This document shows positions 1-7,889 of a DNA stretch of 47,064 bases, piece after piece. Source of the stretch: CAZMLC01 sp964567125 (GTDB lineage Bacteria > Verrucomicrobiota > Kiritimatiellia > RFP12 > UBA1067); NCBI GenBank assembly GCA_964567125.1, contig CAZMLC010000012.1:1-47064 (forward strand). Direction: 5' to 3'. The notes under the pieces were generated by a model, which worked only from the letters and a program-made list of their open reading frames with translations, was not told the origin of the DNA and ran no database searches. Made by a program: the position numbers and the translations under genes. The first letter of the stretch is position 1. Every line of letters begins with the position of its first letter.

Positions 1-3
1 TAT

Positions 4-23
4 AGTAGAATAAAAGTTCTACT
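4..23. promoter_or_regulatory. SOS-box-like palindromic operator candidate
   Basis: A perfect inverted repeat AGTAGAA-N6-TTCTACT ends one base before the ATG of the radical SAM gene. Its core GAAT-AAAA-GTTC differs by one base from the GAAC-N4-GTTC box bound by Gram-positive-type LexA. A DNA-repair gene with a LexA-type site at its start would make sense. The site occupies the place where a Shine-Dalgarno sequence should be, so the transcript may be leaderless or nearly so. LexA binding is inferred, not shown. Confidence 0.5.
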
Positions 24-24
24 T

Positions 25-1131
25 ATGGAGACCTACGACAAATTGCGGCTGCTGGCGCGGGATTCGCAGTACGATCTGGCCTGTTCGTGTGGTACGAGCG
101 AGCAGGATCGGCGGACGCGCAGCGCCGAGGGGACGTGGCTCTATCCCGTGCCGTTGGCGGCAGGAGGGAGGGGGATCATGTTCAAGACCCTGCTTTCGAA
201 CGCGTGTAGCAGCGACTGCGCCTACTGTCCGCTGCGGCATACGGGCAATACGCAGCGTTGTTCACTGCTGCCCGAGGAGGTGGCGACGGCCTTTACTGAG
301 CATCTGCGGAGGCAGAAACTGATCGGCATTTTCCTCTCTTCAGGGATTACGGGGAGCGCGGATCAGACCATGGAGCGGTTGGTTGCCGCGGGGGAGCTGC
401 TGCGGCGCAAGCACAGCTACAGGGGATACATCCATCTCAAAGTGATTCCCGGGGCCTCCGATGCGGCGATCGATGCGGCGTTGCGGGTGGCGAGCGCGGT
501 GTCGCTCAACATCGAGGTGCCGGGCCGCAAGCATTTTGAAAAGCTCTCACAGTACAAGCATTTCGACGAAGACATCGTGCGTCCGCTGAAATACATTGCG
601 GCGCAGACGGCGAAGGGCATGCGGTATGCCACGCGGCGGACCACAACGCAGTTCATCGTAGGGGCGTCGGACGAAACCGACCGCGAGATTGTGACCTACT
701 TGGACGGCATCTACACGCGGCTGGCCTTTGACCGCGCCTATTTTTCCGCGTATCAGGCGCAGGCGGGGGAGAGCCGTACGGCTGGCGGAGCACCTGCGGA
801 GCGACTGATGCGCGAGCATCGGCTTTATCAGGCGGATTTTCTGCTGCGGCGTTACCGGTTTGCTGCCGCGGAGCTGGTGTACGATGAGCAGGGCAACTTC
901 AGCATCGATTGCGATCCGAAGGAGATGTGGGCGCAGCGACATCCGGAGTTCTTTCCCGTGCGGATCCAGACTGCGGAACGGAAGGCGCTGTTGCGCGTGC
1001 CCGGGCTGGGACCGGTTTCCGTGGCGCGGATCCTGGCGGCGCGCAGGCTCGGGCGTCTCGCGACGCTGGCGCAGGCGGGGCTGCGGGGGCAGGCCTGCGC
1101 GAAAGCGATGGCATACTGTTCCTTCGCCTAA
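25..1131 (+). CDS. Putative DNA modification/repair radical SAM protein (SplB-like)
   Basis: A 368-aa protein of the radical SAM family annotated as putative DNA modification/repair proteins (TIGR03916 type). The 4Fe-4S/SAM motif is C61-x3-C65-x2-C68 in the stretch CSSDCAYC. The N-terminus (LARDSQYDLACSCGTSE) fits the family start, so ATG 25 is preferred even though no ribosome binding site precedes it. At about residues 322-340 there is a helix-hairpin-helix motif (LLRVPGLGPVSVARIL) as in DNA-binding repair proteins. The protein is somewhat shorter than typical members of about 400-420 aa. These genes usually sit beside a partner gene of unknown function (TIGR03915 type). None follows here, and upstream lies outside the window. 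The actual substrate is unknown. An SOS-box-like palindrome overlaps the promoter/start region, consistent with a DNA damage role. Confidence 0.85.
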   Translation: METYDKLRLLARDSQYDLACSCGTSEQDRRTRSAEGTWLYPVPLAAGGRGIMFKTLLSNACSSDCAYCPLRHTGNTQRCSLLPEEVATAFTEHLRRQKLIGIFLSSGITGSADQTMERLVAAGELLRRKHSYRGYIHLKVIPGASDAAIDAALRVASAVSLNIEVPGRKHFEKLSQYKHFDEDIVRPLKYIAAQTAKGMRYATRRTTTQFIVGASDETDREIVTYLDGIYTRLAFDRAYFSAYQAQAGESRTAGGAPAERLMREHRLYQADFLLRRYRFAAAELVYDEQGNFSIDCDPKEMWAQRHPEFFPVRIQTAERKALLRVPGLGPVSVARILAARRLGRLATLAQAGLRGQACAKAMAYCSFA

Positions 1132-1187
1132 ACGGTGCAGCGGGCAGGAGACGAAATAGCCATCAAAATAAGATTTTATAAGTCTTT

Positions 1188-1245
1188 GGATAAAAAAACA
1201 TTGGATATGTTTTTTCGCTTGTTCCAATCCTGTTTTTTGTTATCC
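1188..1245. repeat. Imperfect inverted repeat, possible terminator
   Basis: GGATAA AAAAAC (1188-1199) pairs with GTTTTT (1232-1237) and TTATCC (1240-1245), with a two-base bulge. Inside it ATTGGA (1200-1205) pairs with TCCAAT (1223-1228), leaving a T-rich loop of 17 bases. It lies 57 bp after the radical SAM stop and is strikingly AT-rich compared with the gene. It could end that transcript or be a remnant of a small mobile repeat. The U-run lies inside rather than after the stem, so it is not a textbook intrinsic terminator. Confidence 0.45.
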
Positions 1246-1702
1246 TTCTGAGAATTTTAAATTCGTATAAGTCGTGGGGGACATGGTGGACATCCATCCA
1301 CCTATTACACAGTGAGCATGTATGAGATTGCGAACATTCGTTAAAGCTAAACTGGCTTGGTTCTTTGTTGAGTATTTCGGCATCCAGCTGTTTGAGGAGA
1401 CTCGGGCTGGGCGTTCTACGGGGGACGGGAAGCCCGGGGTGAAGACATTCCGCGAATGAGGGGGGAGCTTTCCGCGCAGCGTGACGCGCGCGGCATGGGC
1501 CGTCAACTGCGGTAATAGGCCTTAAATTCTTTCATTTTGACGCTTTATGCGCTTGCGAAGTCCCTGTCGTTTTGATAAATTGTCTGTTCACTTTGGATTC
1601 GAAAGGATCCATTGGGGACTTACACACGGTTCGCAAAATCGTGAAAAGGGATAAGCTGGCAAGGTGTCAGAAAATCCGTTGATCTGTGATAAGTCGAAGT
1701 GA
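1246..1702. other. Non-coding stretch upstream of the EF-G gene
   Basis: I see no convincing gene here. There is a small hairpin (GGTGGA-N6-TCCACC) near 1283-1300 and a GC-rich patch at about 1390-1500 with an 8-bp stem (1401-1408 with 1431-1438). The flanks are AT-rich, so composition changes sharply inside the gap. The leader of the translation operon must lie in its right half, but I could not pick a promoter with confidence. The only candidates (for example TTGCGA near 1552 with ATAAAT near 1574) are weak. rpsL, rpsG and tuf, often found at this place, are not here. Confidence 0.4.
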
Positions 1703-3799
1703 ATGGTGAGCGTCTTGGAAGAGCAGAACACATTGCAAAATGTGAGAAATATCGGGATCGTGGCGCATATCGATGCAGGAAAAACCACGACGACCGAACG
1801 TATCCTCTTTTACGCTGGGCGCACGCACCGTCTCGGGAATGTAGACGAAGGCAACACTGTCACGGACTGGATGATTCAGGAGCGCGAGCGCGGGATTACA
1901 ATCACGAGCGCGGCGATTTCCTGTTCCTGGAAGGACGTGTCGATTAACCTGATCGATACGCCTGGACATGTGGATTTTACCATTGAAGTGGAACGCTCAT
2001 TGCGCGTGTTAGACGGCGCGGTGGGCGTTTTCTGCGCTGTAGGCGGGGTGCAGCCCCAGTCCGAGACGGTCTGGCGCCAGGCTGACCGGTACGGCGTGCC
2101 GCGGATCGCTTTTGTGAACAAGATGGATCGCATGGGCGCGGATTTCAATCGGTGCGTTGCGGAGATCCGCGAGAAGCTGAAGGCGAATCCCATCTGTGTG
2201 CAGCTTCCGATCGGGCAGGCGGAGACCTTTACGGGCGTGATCGACCTGCTGGAGATGAAGGCGTACGTCTACGATGAAGGCACGGAGGGGCGCGAGGTGC
2301 TGGTGCAGGAGATTCCTGCGGAGCTGAAGGACGATGCGGTTCTGGCGCGTGCGGAGTTGTGCGAGAAGGTGGCGGAAGCGGACGAGGCGATCGTCGAGGC
2401 CTACTTTGAGAATCCGGAGCTGAGCGCCGAGCAGTTGCGCGGCGCGATCCGCCGGGCGGTGATTGCACGCAAGATGGTGGCGGTGCTGGCAGGCTCCTCG
2501 TTGAAGAACAAGGGTGTGCAGCAGCTGCTGGATGCGGTGATGTGGTATTTGCCGTCGCCGCTGGAGCGTCCAGCGATTGAAGCGACGGATGTAAAGAGCG
2601 AGCAGAAGGTGACGCGCGAGCAGAGCGCGAAGGCGCCGTTGACCTCGCTGGTCTTCAAGATCGCGACTGATCCGTATGTGGGACGTCTCTTTTTCGTGCG
2701 CATCTATGCGGGCGTGCTGAAGAAGGGAGCCAACGTCTACAATCCGCGCAGTCGCAAGCGCGAGCGCGTGATGAAGCTGGTGAAGCTCTTCGCGGACGAG
2801 CAGACCGAGGTCGAGCAGCTGGCGACGGGCGATATCGGTGCGATCGTGGGGCTGAAGGAAGCGACCACGGGCGATACGCTCTGTGCGGAGCATCAGCCGG
2901 TGTATCTGGAGCGGATCACGGTGCCGGAGCCGGTGATGTTCATGGCGATCGAGCCGAAGTCGAGCGCCTTGAAGGACAAGCTGGCGGAGTCGATGGCGAT
3001 GCTGGCGGCGGAAGACCCGACCTGTCAGGTGCGCATGGATGCGGAGACAGGGCAGACGATTTTGAGCGGTATGGGCGAGTTGCACCTGGAGATTCTGGTG
3101 GACCGTCTGCGTCGCGAGTTTAAGTGCGAAGCCAACGTGGGCCGTCCGATGGTCTCCTATTACGAGACGGTGACGACGAAGGGCGTGAGCACCTACCTCT
3201 TTGACCGCGAGCTGGGCGGGAAGAGACACTATTTACAGTTGACGATTGAGGTGGAGCCTCGCAAACGCGGCAGCGGTCATGCGGTTGATGTGGTCAACCC
3301 GGCGCGCAAGAAGATCGCGGCGTTGAACGAGAAGTTCATCGATTTCGTTGAACAGGGCTTAAATGACGGCATCCTGACAGGCGTGTTGGCACGGTACCCG
3401 ATGACGGACGTGGTGGCGCGCGCAACGGATGCAGTCTTTTTGGATGACGATACGGCTACAGACGTGGCTTTTAGGACCGCGTCCGTGATGGGATTCAGGG
3501 AAGCAGCCTTGGCTGCAGGCCCTGAATTACTGGAGCCGATCATGTCTCTCGACATCGTGACGCCCGCCGATTATGTCGGCGACATCATGGGGGACATAAA
3601 CGGGCGCCGCGGGGCGGTGCGCGACATGACAGTGCGTGGTGACATGCAAATCGTGCGCGCGTCCGTGCCGCTGGCAGAATTGTTCGGGTACTCAACTGCG
3701 ATCCGGTCGCTTTCACGCGGTCGCGCCAGCTATACGATGGAACCTGGCGAATTTGCGGTCGTCCCTCGGACAATTAGAGAACAACTACTGAACAGGTAA
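1703..3799 (+). CDS. fusA: Elongation factor G-like GTPase of the diverged EF-G2 (spdEFG2/mtEFG2) type
   Basis: A 698-aa translational GTPase with full EF-G length. G motifs are intact: AHIDAGKTT (21-29), the RGITI switch (64-68), DTPGH (85-89) and NKMD (139-142). Domain IV is unlike canonical translocase EF-G: in place of the usual RQSGGRGQYGHV it reads DRELGGKRHYLQL (from residue 501). The tip loop that normally reads like YHDVDSSE reads VFLDDDTATD (578-587), so the conserved tip histidine is absent. The segment LGGKRH closely resembles LGDKRH of human mitochondrial EF-G2, and IREKLKANPICVQLPIG also resembles that protein. mtEFG2 and the second EF-G of Borrelia act in ribosome recycling with RRF rather than translocation, so this protein may do the same and a second EF-G should exist elsewhere. 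It heads the ribosomal operon, 7 bp before rpsJ. The start ATG has only a weak purine-rich RBS. Confidence 0.85.
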   Translation: MVSVLEEQNTLQNVRNIGIVAHIDAGKTTTTERILFYAGRTHRLGNVDEGNTVTDWMIQERERGITITSAAISCSWKDVSINLIDTPGHVDFTIEVERSLRVLDGAVGVFCAVGGVQPQSETVWRQADRYGVPRIAFVNKMDRMGADFNRCVAEIREKLKANPICVQLPIGQAETFTGVIDLLEMKAYVYDEGTEGREVLVQEIPAELKDDAVLARAELCEKVAEADEAIVEAYFENPELSAEQLRGAIRRAVIARKMVAVLAGSSLKNKGVQQLLDAVMWYLPSPLERPAIEATDVKSEQKVTREQSAKAPLTSLVFKIATDPYVGRLFFVRIYAGVLKKGANVYNPRSRKRERVMKLVKLFADEQTEVEQLATGDIGAIVGLKEATTGDTLCAEHQPVYLERITVPEPVMFMAIEPKSSALKDKLAESMAMLAAEDPTCQVRMDAETGQTILSGMGELHLEILVDRLRREFKCEANVGRPMVSYYETVTTKGVSTYLFDRELGGKRHYLQLTIEVEPRKRGSGHAVDVVNPARKKIAALNEKFIDFVEQGLNDGILTGVLARYPMTDVVARATDAVFLDDDTATDVAFRTASVMGFREAALAAGPELLEPIMSLDIVTPADYVGDIMGDINGRRGAVRDMTVRGDMQIVRASVPLAELFGYSTAIRSLSRGRASYTMEPGEFAVVPRTIREQLLNR

Positions 3800-3806
3800 C
3801 GTTAGA

Positions 3807-4115
3807 ATGCAAAGTCAACGCATACGCATTCGTTTGCAAGCGTACGATCACAGAGTACTGGATCAGGCGGTCGGTGACATTATCGACACCGCGCGTGGTA
3901 CAGGTGCACAGGTCGTGGGGCCGATTCCGCTGCCAACGCGGATTGAGCGCTTCACGGTGAACCGCAGCCCGCACGTGGACAAGAAGTCCATGGATCAGTT
4001 CGAAATGAGAACGCACAAGCGACTGCTGGATATTGTCGGGCCGACAGCGAAAACTGTCGACGAATTGAAGAAGTTGAACCTGCCAGCTGGCGTGGATATC
4101 ACCATTCGCATTTAA
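3807..4115 (+). CDS. rpsJ: 30S ribosomal protein S10
   Basis: A 102-aa protein with normal S10 length and sequence, including the THKRLLDI and GVDITIRI segments. S10 sits in the 30S head. As NusE it also pairs with NusB in transcription antitermination, and it contacts NusG. The gene starts 7 bp after the EF-G stop, so it is co-transcribed and probably translationally coupled. tuf, which lies between fusA and rpsJ in many bacteria, is absent, and so is any leader that could carry the L4 autoregulatory structure of enterobacteria. Confidence 0.97.
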   Translation: MQSQRIRIRLQAYDHRVLDQAVGDIIDTARGTGAQVVGPIPLPTRIERFTVNRSPHVDKKSMDQFEMRTHKRLLDIVGPTAKTVDELKKLNLPAGVDITIRI

Positions 4116-4129
4116 GGAGAAATGATACC

Positions 4130-4756
4130 ATGGAAGGCATTATTGGCAGAAAAATCGGGATGACCCAGGTCTACACAGAAGCGGGTCGTCGTGTTACGGT
4201 AACCGTAATTGAAGCAGGTCCGTGCCCGGTCGTGCAGGTGAAGACACCTGAGAACGATGGCTACAGCGCCGCGCAGCTCGGTTTTGACGAGCAGAAGCCC
4301 TCACGTCTGCCCAAGGCAGAGGTGAAGCACTTCGAAAAAGCGGGCTTAAAGCCGTGCAAGGTGACCAAGGAATTCGCTCTGGATGCGGACGAAGCGGTCA
4401 AGGCGGGCGACGTGGTTACGGTCAACATTTTTGAAGGCGTGAAGTACGTGGATGTCTCGGGCATCACCAAGGGCCGCGGTTTCGCGGGCGTATTTCGTCG
4501 TTACGGCATCGGCGGTGGTCCGATGACGCATGGTGGTCACTCGAAGCGCCGCATCGGTTCAATCGGTGCACGCGATCTTCCGGGCTGGGTTGAGAAGGGC
4601 AAGCGCATGCCTGGTCATAAAGGCGACGTGAACCGTAAGGCGCGCAATTTGGCCGTGGTTCAGGTTCGTGGTGAAGACAACCTCCTCTTGGTTGAAGGCT
4701 CGATTCCGGGCGCCAAGGGCGGCGTGGTGTTCATCCGCAAGGCACTGAAGAAGTAA
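4130..4756 (+). CDS. rplC: 50S ribosomal protein L3
   Basis: A 208-aa L3 with the typical start (GIIGRKIGMTQVY) and the central loop HGGHSKRRIGSIGA, which reaches toward the peptidyl transferase centre and is the region modified or mutated in pleuromutilin resistance. L3 binds 23S rRNA early in 50S assembly. An AAGGAGA ribosome binding site precedes ATG 4130. It has standard S10-operon order after rpsJ. Confidence 0.97.
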   Translation: MEGIIGRKIGMTQVYTEAGRRVTVTVIEAGPCPVVQVKTPENDGYSAAQLGFDEQKPSRLPKAEVKHFEKAGLKPCKVTKEFALDADEAVKAGDVVTVNIFEGVKYVDVSGITKGRGFAGVFRRYGIGGGPMTHGGHSKRRIGSIGARDLPGWVEKGKRMPGHKGDVNRKARNLAVVQVRGEDNLLLVEGSIPGAKGGVVFIRKALKK

Positions 4757-4769
4757 GGAACTGACAACC

Positions 4770-5420
4770 ATGAGTAAGATTAAAGTTTTTAATCCGGCCG
4801 GCGATGCAGCAGGCGAGATGGCTTTCGATGAAACGAAGCTGGTTCTCGACCGCGGCGAGCAGGCGGTGAAGGATGTGGTTGTTGCGATCCAGAACGGTCA
4901 GCGTGCCGGTACGGCCTCGACCCTGTCAAAGGGCGAAGTCGCAGGTAGCAACAAGAAGCCGTGGAAGCAGAAAGGCACAGGCCGCGCTCGCGTGGGTCTG
5001 CGTCAGAACCCGGTGTGGCGTGGTGGTGGTATTGCGTTCGGTCCGAAGCCGCGCGATTTCTCCCAGAAGATCAACCGCAAGGTGTCGCAGCTGGCGTTCA
5101 CCCGTGCGCTGAGCGATAAGATCGCCGGCGACAGCGTGATCGTGGTGGAGAAGTTCGAGATCACCGAGCCGAAGACAAAGCAGGTCACTGCTCTGTTGAA
5201 AAAGCTGGGTGTTGGCCGCACGACCTTGATCGTGGTTGACCAGTACGAGGAGAACCTCGATTTGTCCGCACGCAACCTGCCGAACGTCGCCGTGATGCGC
5301 GCAGCAGAAGTCGACGTGATCAACCTGTTGTACTTCCGTACACTGGTGGCCTCGAAGGCTGGTTTCGAAGCGTTGACGGCGCGTATGAACGCGAAGAAAA
5401 CCGCACAGGAGGGCGCATGA
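4770..5420 (+). CDS. rplD: 50S ribosomal protein L4
   Basis: A 216-aa L4 (L1e family). The long extended loop that lines the exit tunnel is present around GSNKKPWKQKGTGRARVG. L4 is an early 23S rRNA binder, and in enterobacteria it represses its own operon; no such leader is visible here. The last bases overlap the rplW start (ATGA), which points to translational coupling. Confidence 0.97.
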   Translation: MSKIKVFNPAGDAAGEMAFDETKLVLDRGEQAVKDVVVAIQNGQRAGTASTLSKGEVAGSNKKPWKQKGTGRARVGLRQNPVWRGGGIAFGPKPRDFSQKINRKVSQLAFTRALSDKIAGDSVIVVEKFEITEPKTKQVTALLKKLGVGRTTLIVVDQYEENLDLSARNLPNVAVMRAAEVDVINLLYFRTLVASKAGFEALTARMNAKKTAQEGA

Positions 5421-5695
5421 AACACGCCGGAATCATTCGCAGAGTGATGATCACCGAGAAGGGCACACAGCTCGCTTGCGAAAACAAGTATATGCTCGAA
5501 GTCGCGCCTGGCGCGAACAAGGTCGAGATCAGGAAGGCCGTTGAAGCGCAGTTCGGTGTGCATGTGCTGGCCGTCAATACTCAAAACTATCAGGACGCAC
5601 AGCGTACGCTGAAGAACCGCCGCGTCGTTCCCGGAGCCATCTGGAAACGGGCGATCGTGACGGTTCGTGCAGGCGAACGCATCGAGATCGTCTAA
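5417..5695 (+). CDS. rplW: 50S ribosomal protein L23
   Basis: A 92-aa L23 located at the tunnel exit, where it forms a docking site for trigger factor and SRP. Recognisable features are the TEKGTQLACENKYMLEV start region and the NTQNYQDAQRTLKNRR loop. ATG 5417 shares its A-T-G with the rplD stop in an ATGA overlap. Confidence 0.96.
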   Translation: MKHAGIIRRVMITEKGTQLACENKYMLEVAPGANKVEIRKAVEAQFGVHVLAVNTQNYQDAQRTLKNRRVVPGAIWKRAIVTVRAGERIEIV

Positions 5696-5719
5696 GGGCG
5701 TCGGAGAGGATAAGAGATT

Positions 5720-6544
5720 ATGGGTCTGAAAACATTCAAACCGAGAACCGAGACTCTGCGCCACCGTGTCGCAGCGACGTTCGAAGAAATTACAGAGACC
5801 AAGCGTCAGCGTCGTCTGACCGAGGTCAAGCGCAGCAATGCTGGCCGCAACAATCAGGGCCAGATTACGACGCGTCATCGTGGTGGCGGCGTGAAACGCC
5901 GTTATCGTATCGTTGACTTCCGCCGTGACAAAGTAGGTATTCCTGCACGCGTTGAAGCGATCGCTTACGATCCGAACCGTTCAGCGAACCTCGCGCTTCT
6001 GAAGTATGTGGATGGCGAAAAGCGTTACATTCTCGCGCCGACGGGGCTGCAGGTCAACGACGCTGTGATGTCGGGACCTGAAGCTGAACCGAACGTGGGC
6101 AACGCATTGCCGCTGGCTTTGATCCCGTTGGGCCTTTTTGTGCACAACATCGAACTGGTCCCTGGCAAAGGCGGCAAGCTTGCACGTTCTGCGGGCAACA
6201 GCTGCCAGATCATGGCGCGCGAGGGCGATTTCGTCACGTTGCGTCTGCCGTCGGGTGAAGTTCGTCTGGTCCGTGCAAACTGCATGGCCACGGTTGGTCA
6301 GGTCGGTAACGCGGAATGGAGCGGCATCAAGTTGGGTAAAGCTGGCCGTAAACGCTGGATGGGTGTCCGTCCGACGGTGCGCGGTGTGGCGATGAACCCG
6401 GTTGACCATCCGATGGGTGGTGGTGAAGGTCGTACGTCCGGTGGTAGCCACCCACGTTCACCTTGGGGCAAGCTGGCGAAGGGCGGCAAGACGCGCAATC
6501 CGCGTAAGCCGAGCAACAAGTATATTGTTAAGCGGAGAAAGTAA
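5720..6544 (+). CDS. rplB: 50S ribosomal protein L2
   Basis: A 274-aa L2 of full length with an N-terminal OB-like RNA-binding region (TTRHRGGGVKRRYR) and a C-terminal SH3-like domain with NPVDHPMGGGEG. The position of the second His in the common NPVDHPHGGGEG is Met here; the same change is known in other phyla. L2 contributes to subunit association and the peptidyl transferase environment. The RBS GGAGAGG lies upstream of ATG 5720. Confidence 0.97.
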   Translation: MGLKTFKPRTETLRHRVAATFEEITETKRQRRLTEVKRSNAGRNNQGQITTRHRGGGVKRRYRIVDFRRDKVGIPARVEAIAYDPNRSANLALLKYVDGEKRYILAPTGLQVNDAVMSGPEAEPNVGNALPLALIPLGLFVHNIELVPGKGGKLARSAGNSCQIMAREGDFVTLRLPSGEVRLVRANCMATVGQVGNAEWSGIKLGKAGRKRWMGVRPTVRGVAMNPVDHPMGGGEGRTSGGSHPRSPWGKLAKGGKTRNPRKPSNKYIVKRRK

Positions 6545-6547
6545 CGC

Positions 6548-6826
6548 ATGGCAAGGTCGATTAAAAAAGGACCGTATGTTGAGCAGCATCTGCTTGACAA
6601 GGTCGAGAAAATGAACGCGTCCGGCAAGAAGCAGCCGATCAAGACCTGGTCGCGCCGTTCCATGATTCTTCCGGATTTCGTGGGGCATACGTTTGCTATT
6701 CACAATGGTAAGCAGCACATGCCGATTTTTATTACGGAAAACATGGTAGGACACCGTTTGGGCGAGTTTGCGCCGACGCGCACATTCAAGGCGCATGGCG
6801 CTCACACGGACAAGGCGACCAAGTAA
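6548..6826 (+). CDS. rpsS: 30S ribosomal protein S19
   Basis: A 92-aa S19 with the usual core WSRRSMILPDFVGHTFAIHNG and the end GEFAPTRTFKAHGAH. It forms a complex with S13 in the 30S head near the A site. It starts 3 bp after the rplB stop. Confidence 0.97.
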   Translation: MARSIKKGPYVEQHLLDKVEKMNASGKKQPIKTWSRRSMILPDFVGHTFAIHNGKQHMPIFITENMVGHRLGEFAPTRTFKAHGAHTDKATK

Positions 6827-6836
6827 AGGGTAACGA

Positions 6837-7178
6837 ATGATGAAAGAAGTGACTGCTATTGCCCGTAACGTCAGAATGTCCGCCCAAAAGGGACGTCCGC
6901 TGGCGCGCGAGTGCCAGGGGCTGCCCGTTTCGGCGGCGCTGAAGGTCGTTGAGTTTAGTCCTCGTAAGGCGGCGCTGGTTTTGAGCAAGACGCTCAAGTC
7001 CGCGATTGCCAACGCGAAGAATGCCAACCTTGATGTCGACACGCTGAAGGTGGTTCAGTGCGTGTTTGACGAAGGTACACGCATGCGCCGGTTCTGGCCG
7101 CGTGCTCGCGGAAGCGCGAGCCCGATCGCCAAGAGATTGTGTCATTGCAAGGTTGTCCTCTCCGGCGACGCACAGTAA
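6837..7178 (+). CDS. rplV: 50S ribosomal protein L22
   Basis: A 113-aa L22 with the conserved RNVRMSAQKGRPLAR start and a C-terminal beta-hairpin (GTRMRRFWPRARGSASPI) that lines the exit tunnel and is a macrolide-resistance site. Two ATG codons stand at the start (6837 and 6840). The first is given here, and the difference is one residue. Confidence 0.96.
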   Translation: MMKEVTAIARNVRMSAQKGRPLARECQGLPVSAALKVVEFSPRKAALVLSKTLKSAIANAKNANLDVDTLKVVQCVFDEGTRMRRFWPRARGSASPIAKRLCHCKVVLSGDAQ

Positions 7179-7205
7179 CCGGTCCTACTTACAAGGAGTA
7201 AAACT

Positions 7206-7889
7206 TTGGGACAGAAAGTAAATCCAATCGGCTTCCGTATTGCGCTGGATAAAGCATGGCGCAGCCGCTGGTTCGCGAACAAGAAGACGTTCGGAACGCT
7301 GCTGGCGGAAGATCAGATGATTCGCGAGACGGTGAAGAAACGCCTTGAAGGCGCGGCGATCACCAAGATCCAGATCGAGCGTTACGCCAACCGCGTACGC
7401 GTCACATTGTTCTCGGCTCGTCCGGGCGTTGTGATCGGTCGCAAGGGTCAGGATGTGGAAAAGATCCGTCAGGATCTGGGCAAGACGACAGGCAAGGAAG
7501 TGTATCTCGAGATCCAAGAGGTGCGCGATCCGGATGCGAATGCCCAGCTCGTTGCGGAGAGCATTGCTCAGCAGATTGAACGCCGTGCGGCGATCAAGCG
7601 TGCGATGAAGCGTGCGGAAAAGGTCGCCATGGATATGGGCGTGGACGGAATCAAGATCCGTTGCAGCGGTCGTATTAATGGTGCTGAAATTTCCCGCGTG
7701 GAATGGAGCAAGCAGGGCAAGGTTCCGCTGCACACACTGCGCGCGAACATCGAATATGGTTTTGCTGAAGCCATGACCACGGCCGGATTGATCGGCGTTA
7801 AGGTCTGGATCTGCAAGAAGGAAGATTTCCAGCCGGCGCGTAGCGCAGGCCAAGGACAGCGGAGGAGAAAAGATGCCTCTCATGCCTAA
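7206..7889 (+). CDS. rpsC: 30S ribosomal protein S3
   Basis: A 227-aa S3 with the N-terminal GQKVNPIGFRIA, a KH domain containing GVVIGRKGQDVEKI, and the C-terminal domain with GRINGAEISR. S3 sits at the mRNA entry channel and helps unwind mRNA. The start is TTG at 7206, supported by AAGGAG at 7193-7198 and by the conserved N-terminus; no ATG is available. The 3' end overlaps rplP by 17 bp. Confidence 0.97.
   Translation: MGQKVNPIGFRIALDKAWRSRWFANKKTFGTLLAEDQMIRETVKKRLEGAAITKIQIERYANRVRVTLFSARPGVVIGRKGQDVEKIRQDLGKTTGKEVYLEIQEVRDPDANAQLVAESIAQQIERRAAIKRAMKRAEKVAMDMGVDGIKIRCSGRINGAEISRVEWSKQGKVPLHTLRANIEYGFAEAMTTAGLIGVKVWICKKEDFQPARSAGQGQRRRKDASHA

Noticed and set aside
1322..1459. Possible 46-codon gene on the plus strand (MRLRTFVKAK...)
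   Set aside because: No ribosome binding site, no recognisable family, and composition changes within it; probably a chance open frame.
1240..1506. 88-codon open frame on the minus strand
   Set aside because: Lies in the same non-coding stretch, has no similarity that I can see and no clear start signals.
2009..3229. 406-codon open frame opposite the EF-G gene
   Set aside because: His/Arg/Leu-rich shadow of the GC-rich coding strand; no family match.
6402..6437. Met in place of the second His of the L2 NPVDHPH motif
   Set aside because: The same change is known in L2 of other bacterial groups, so it is not a defect or novelty.
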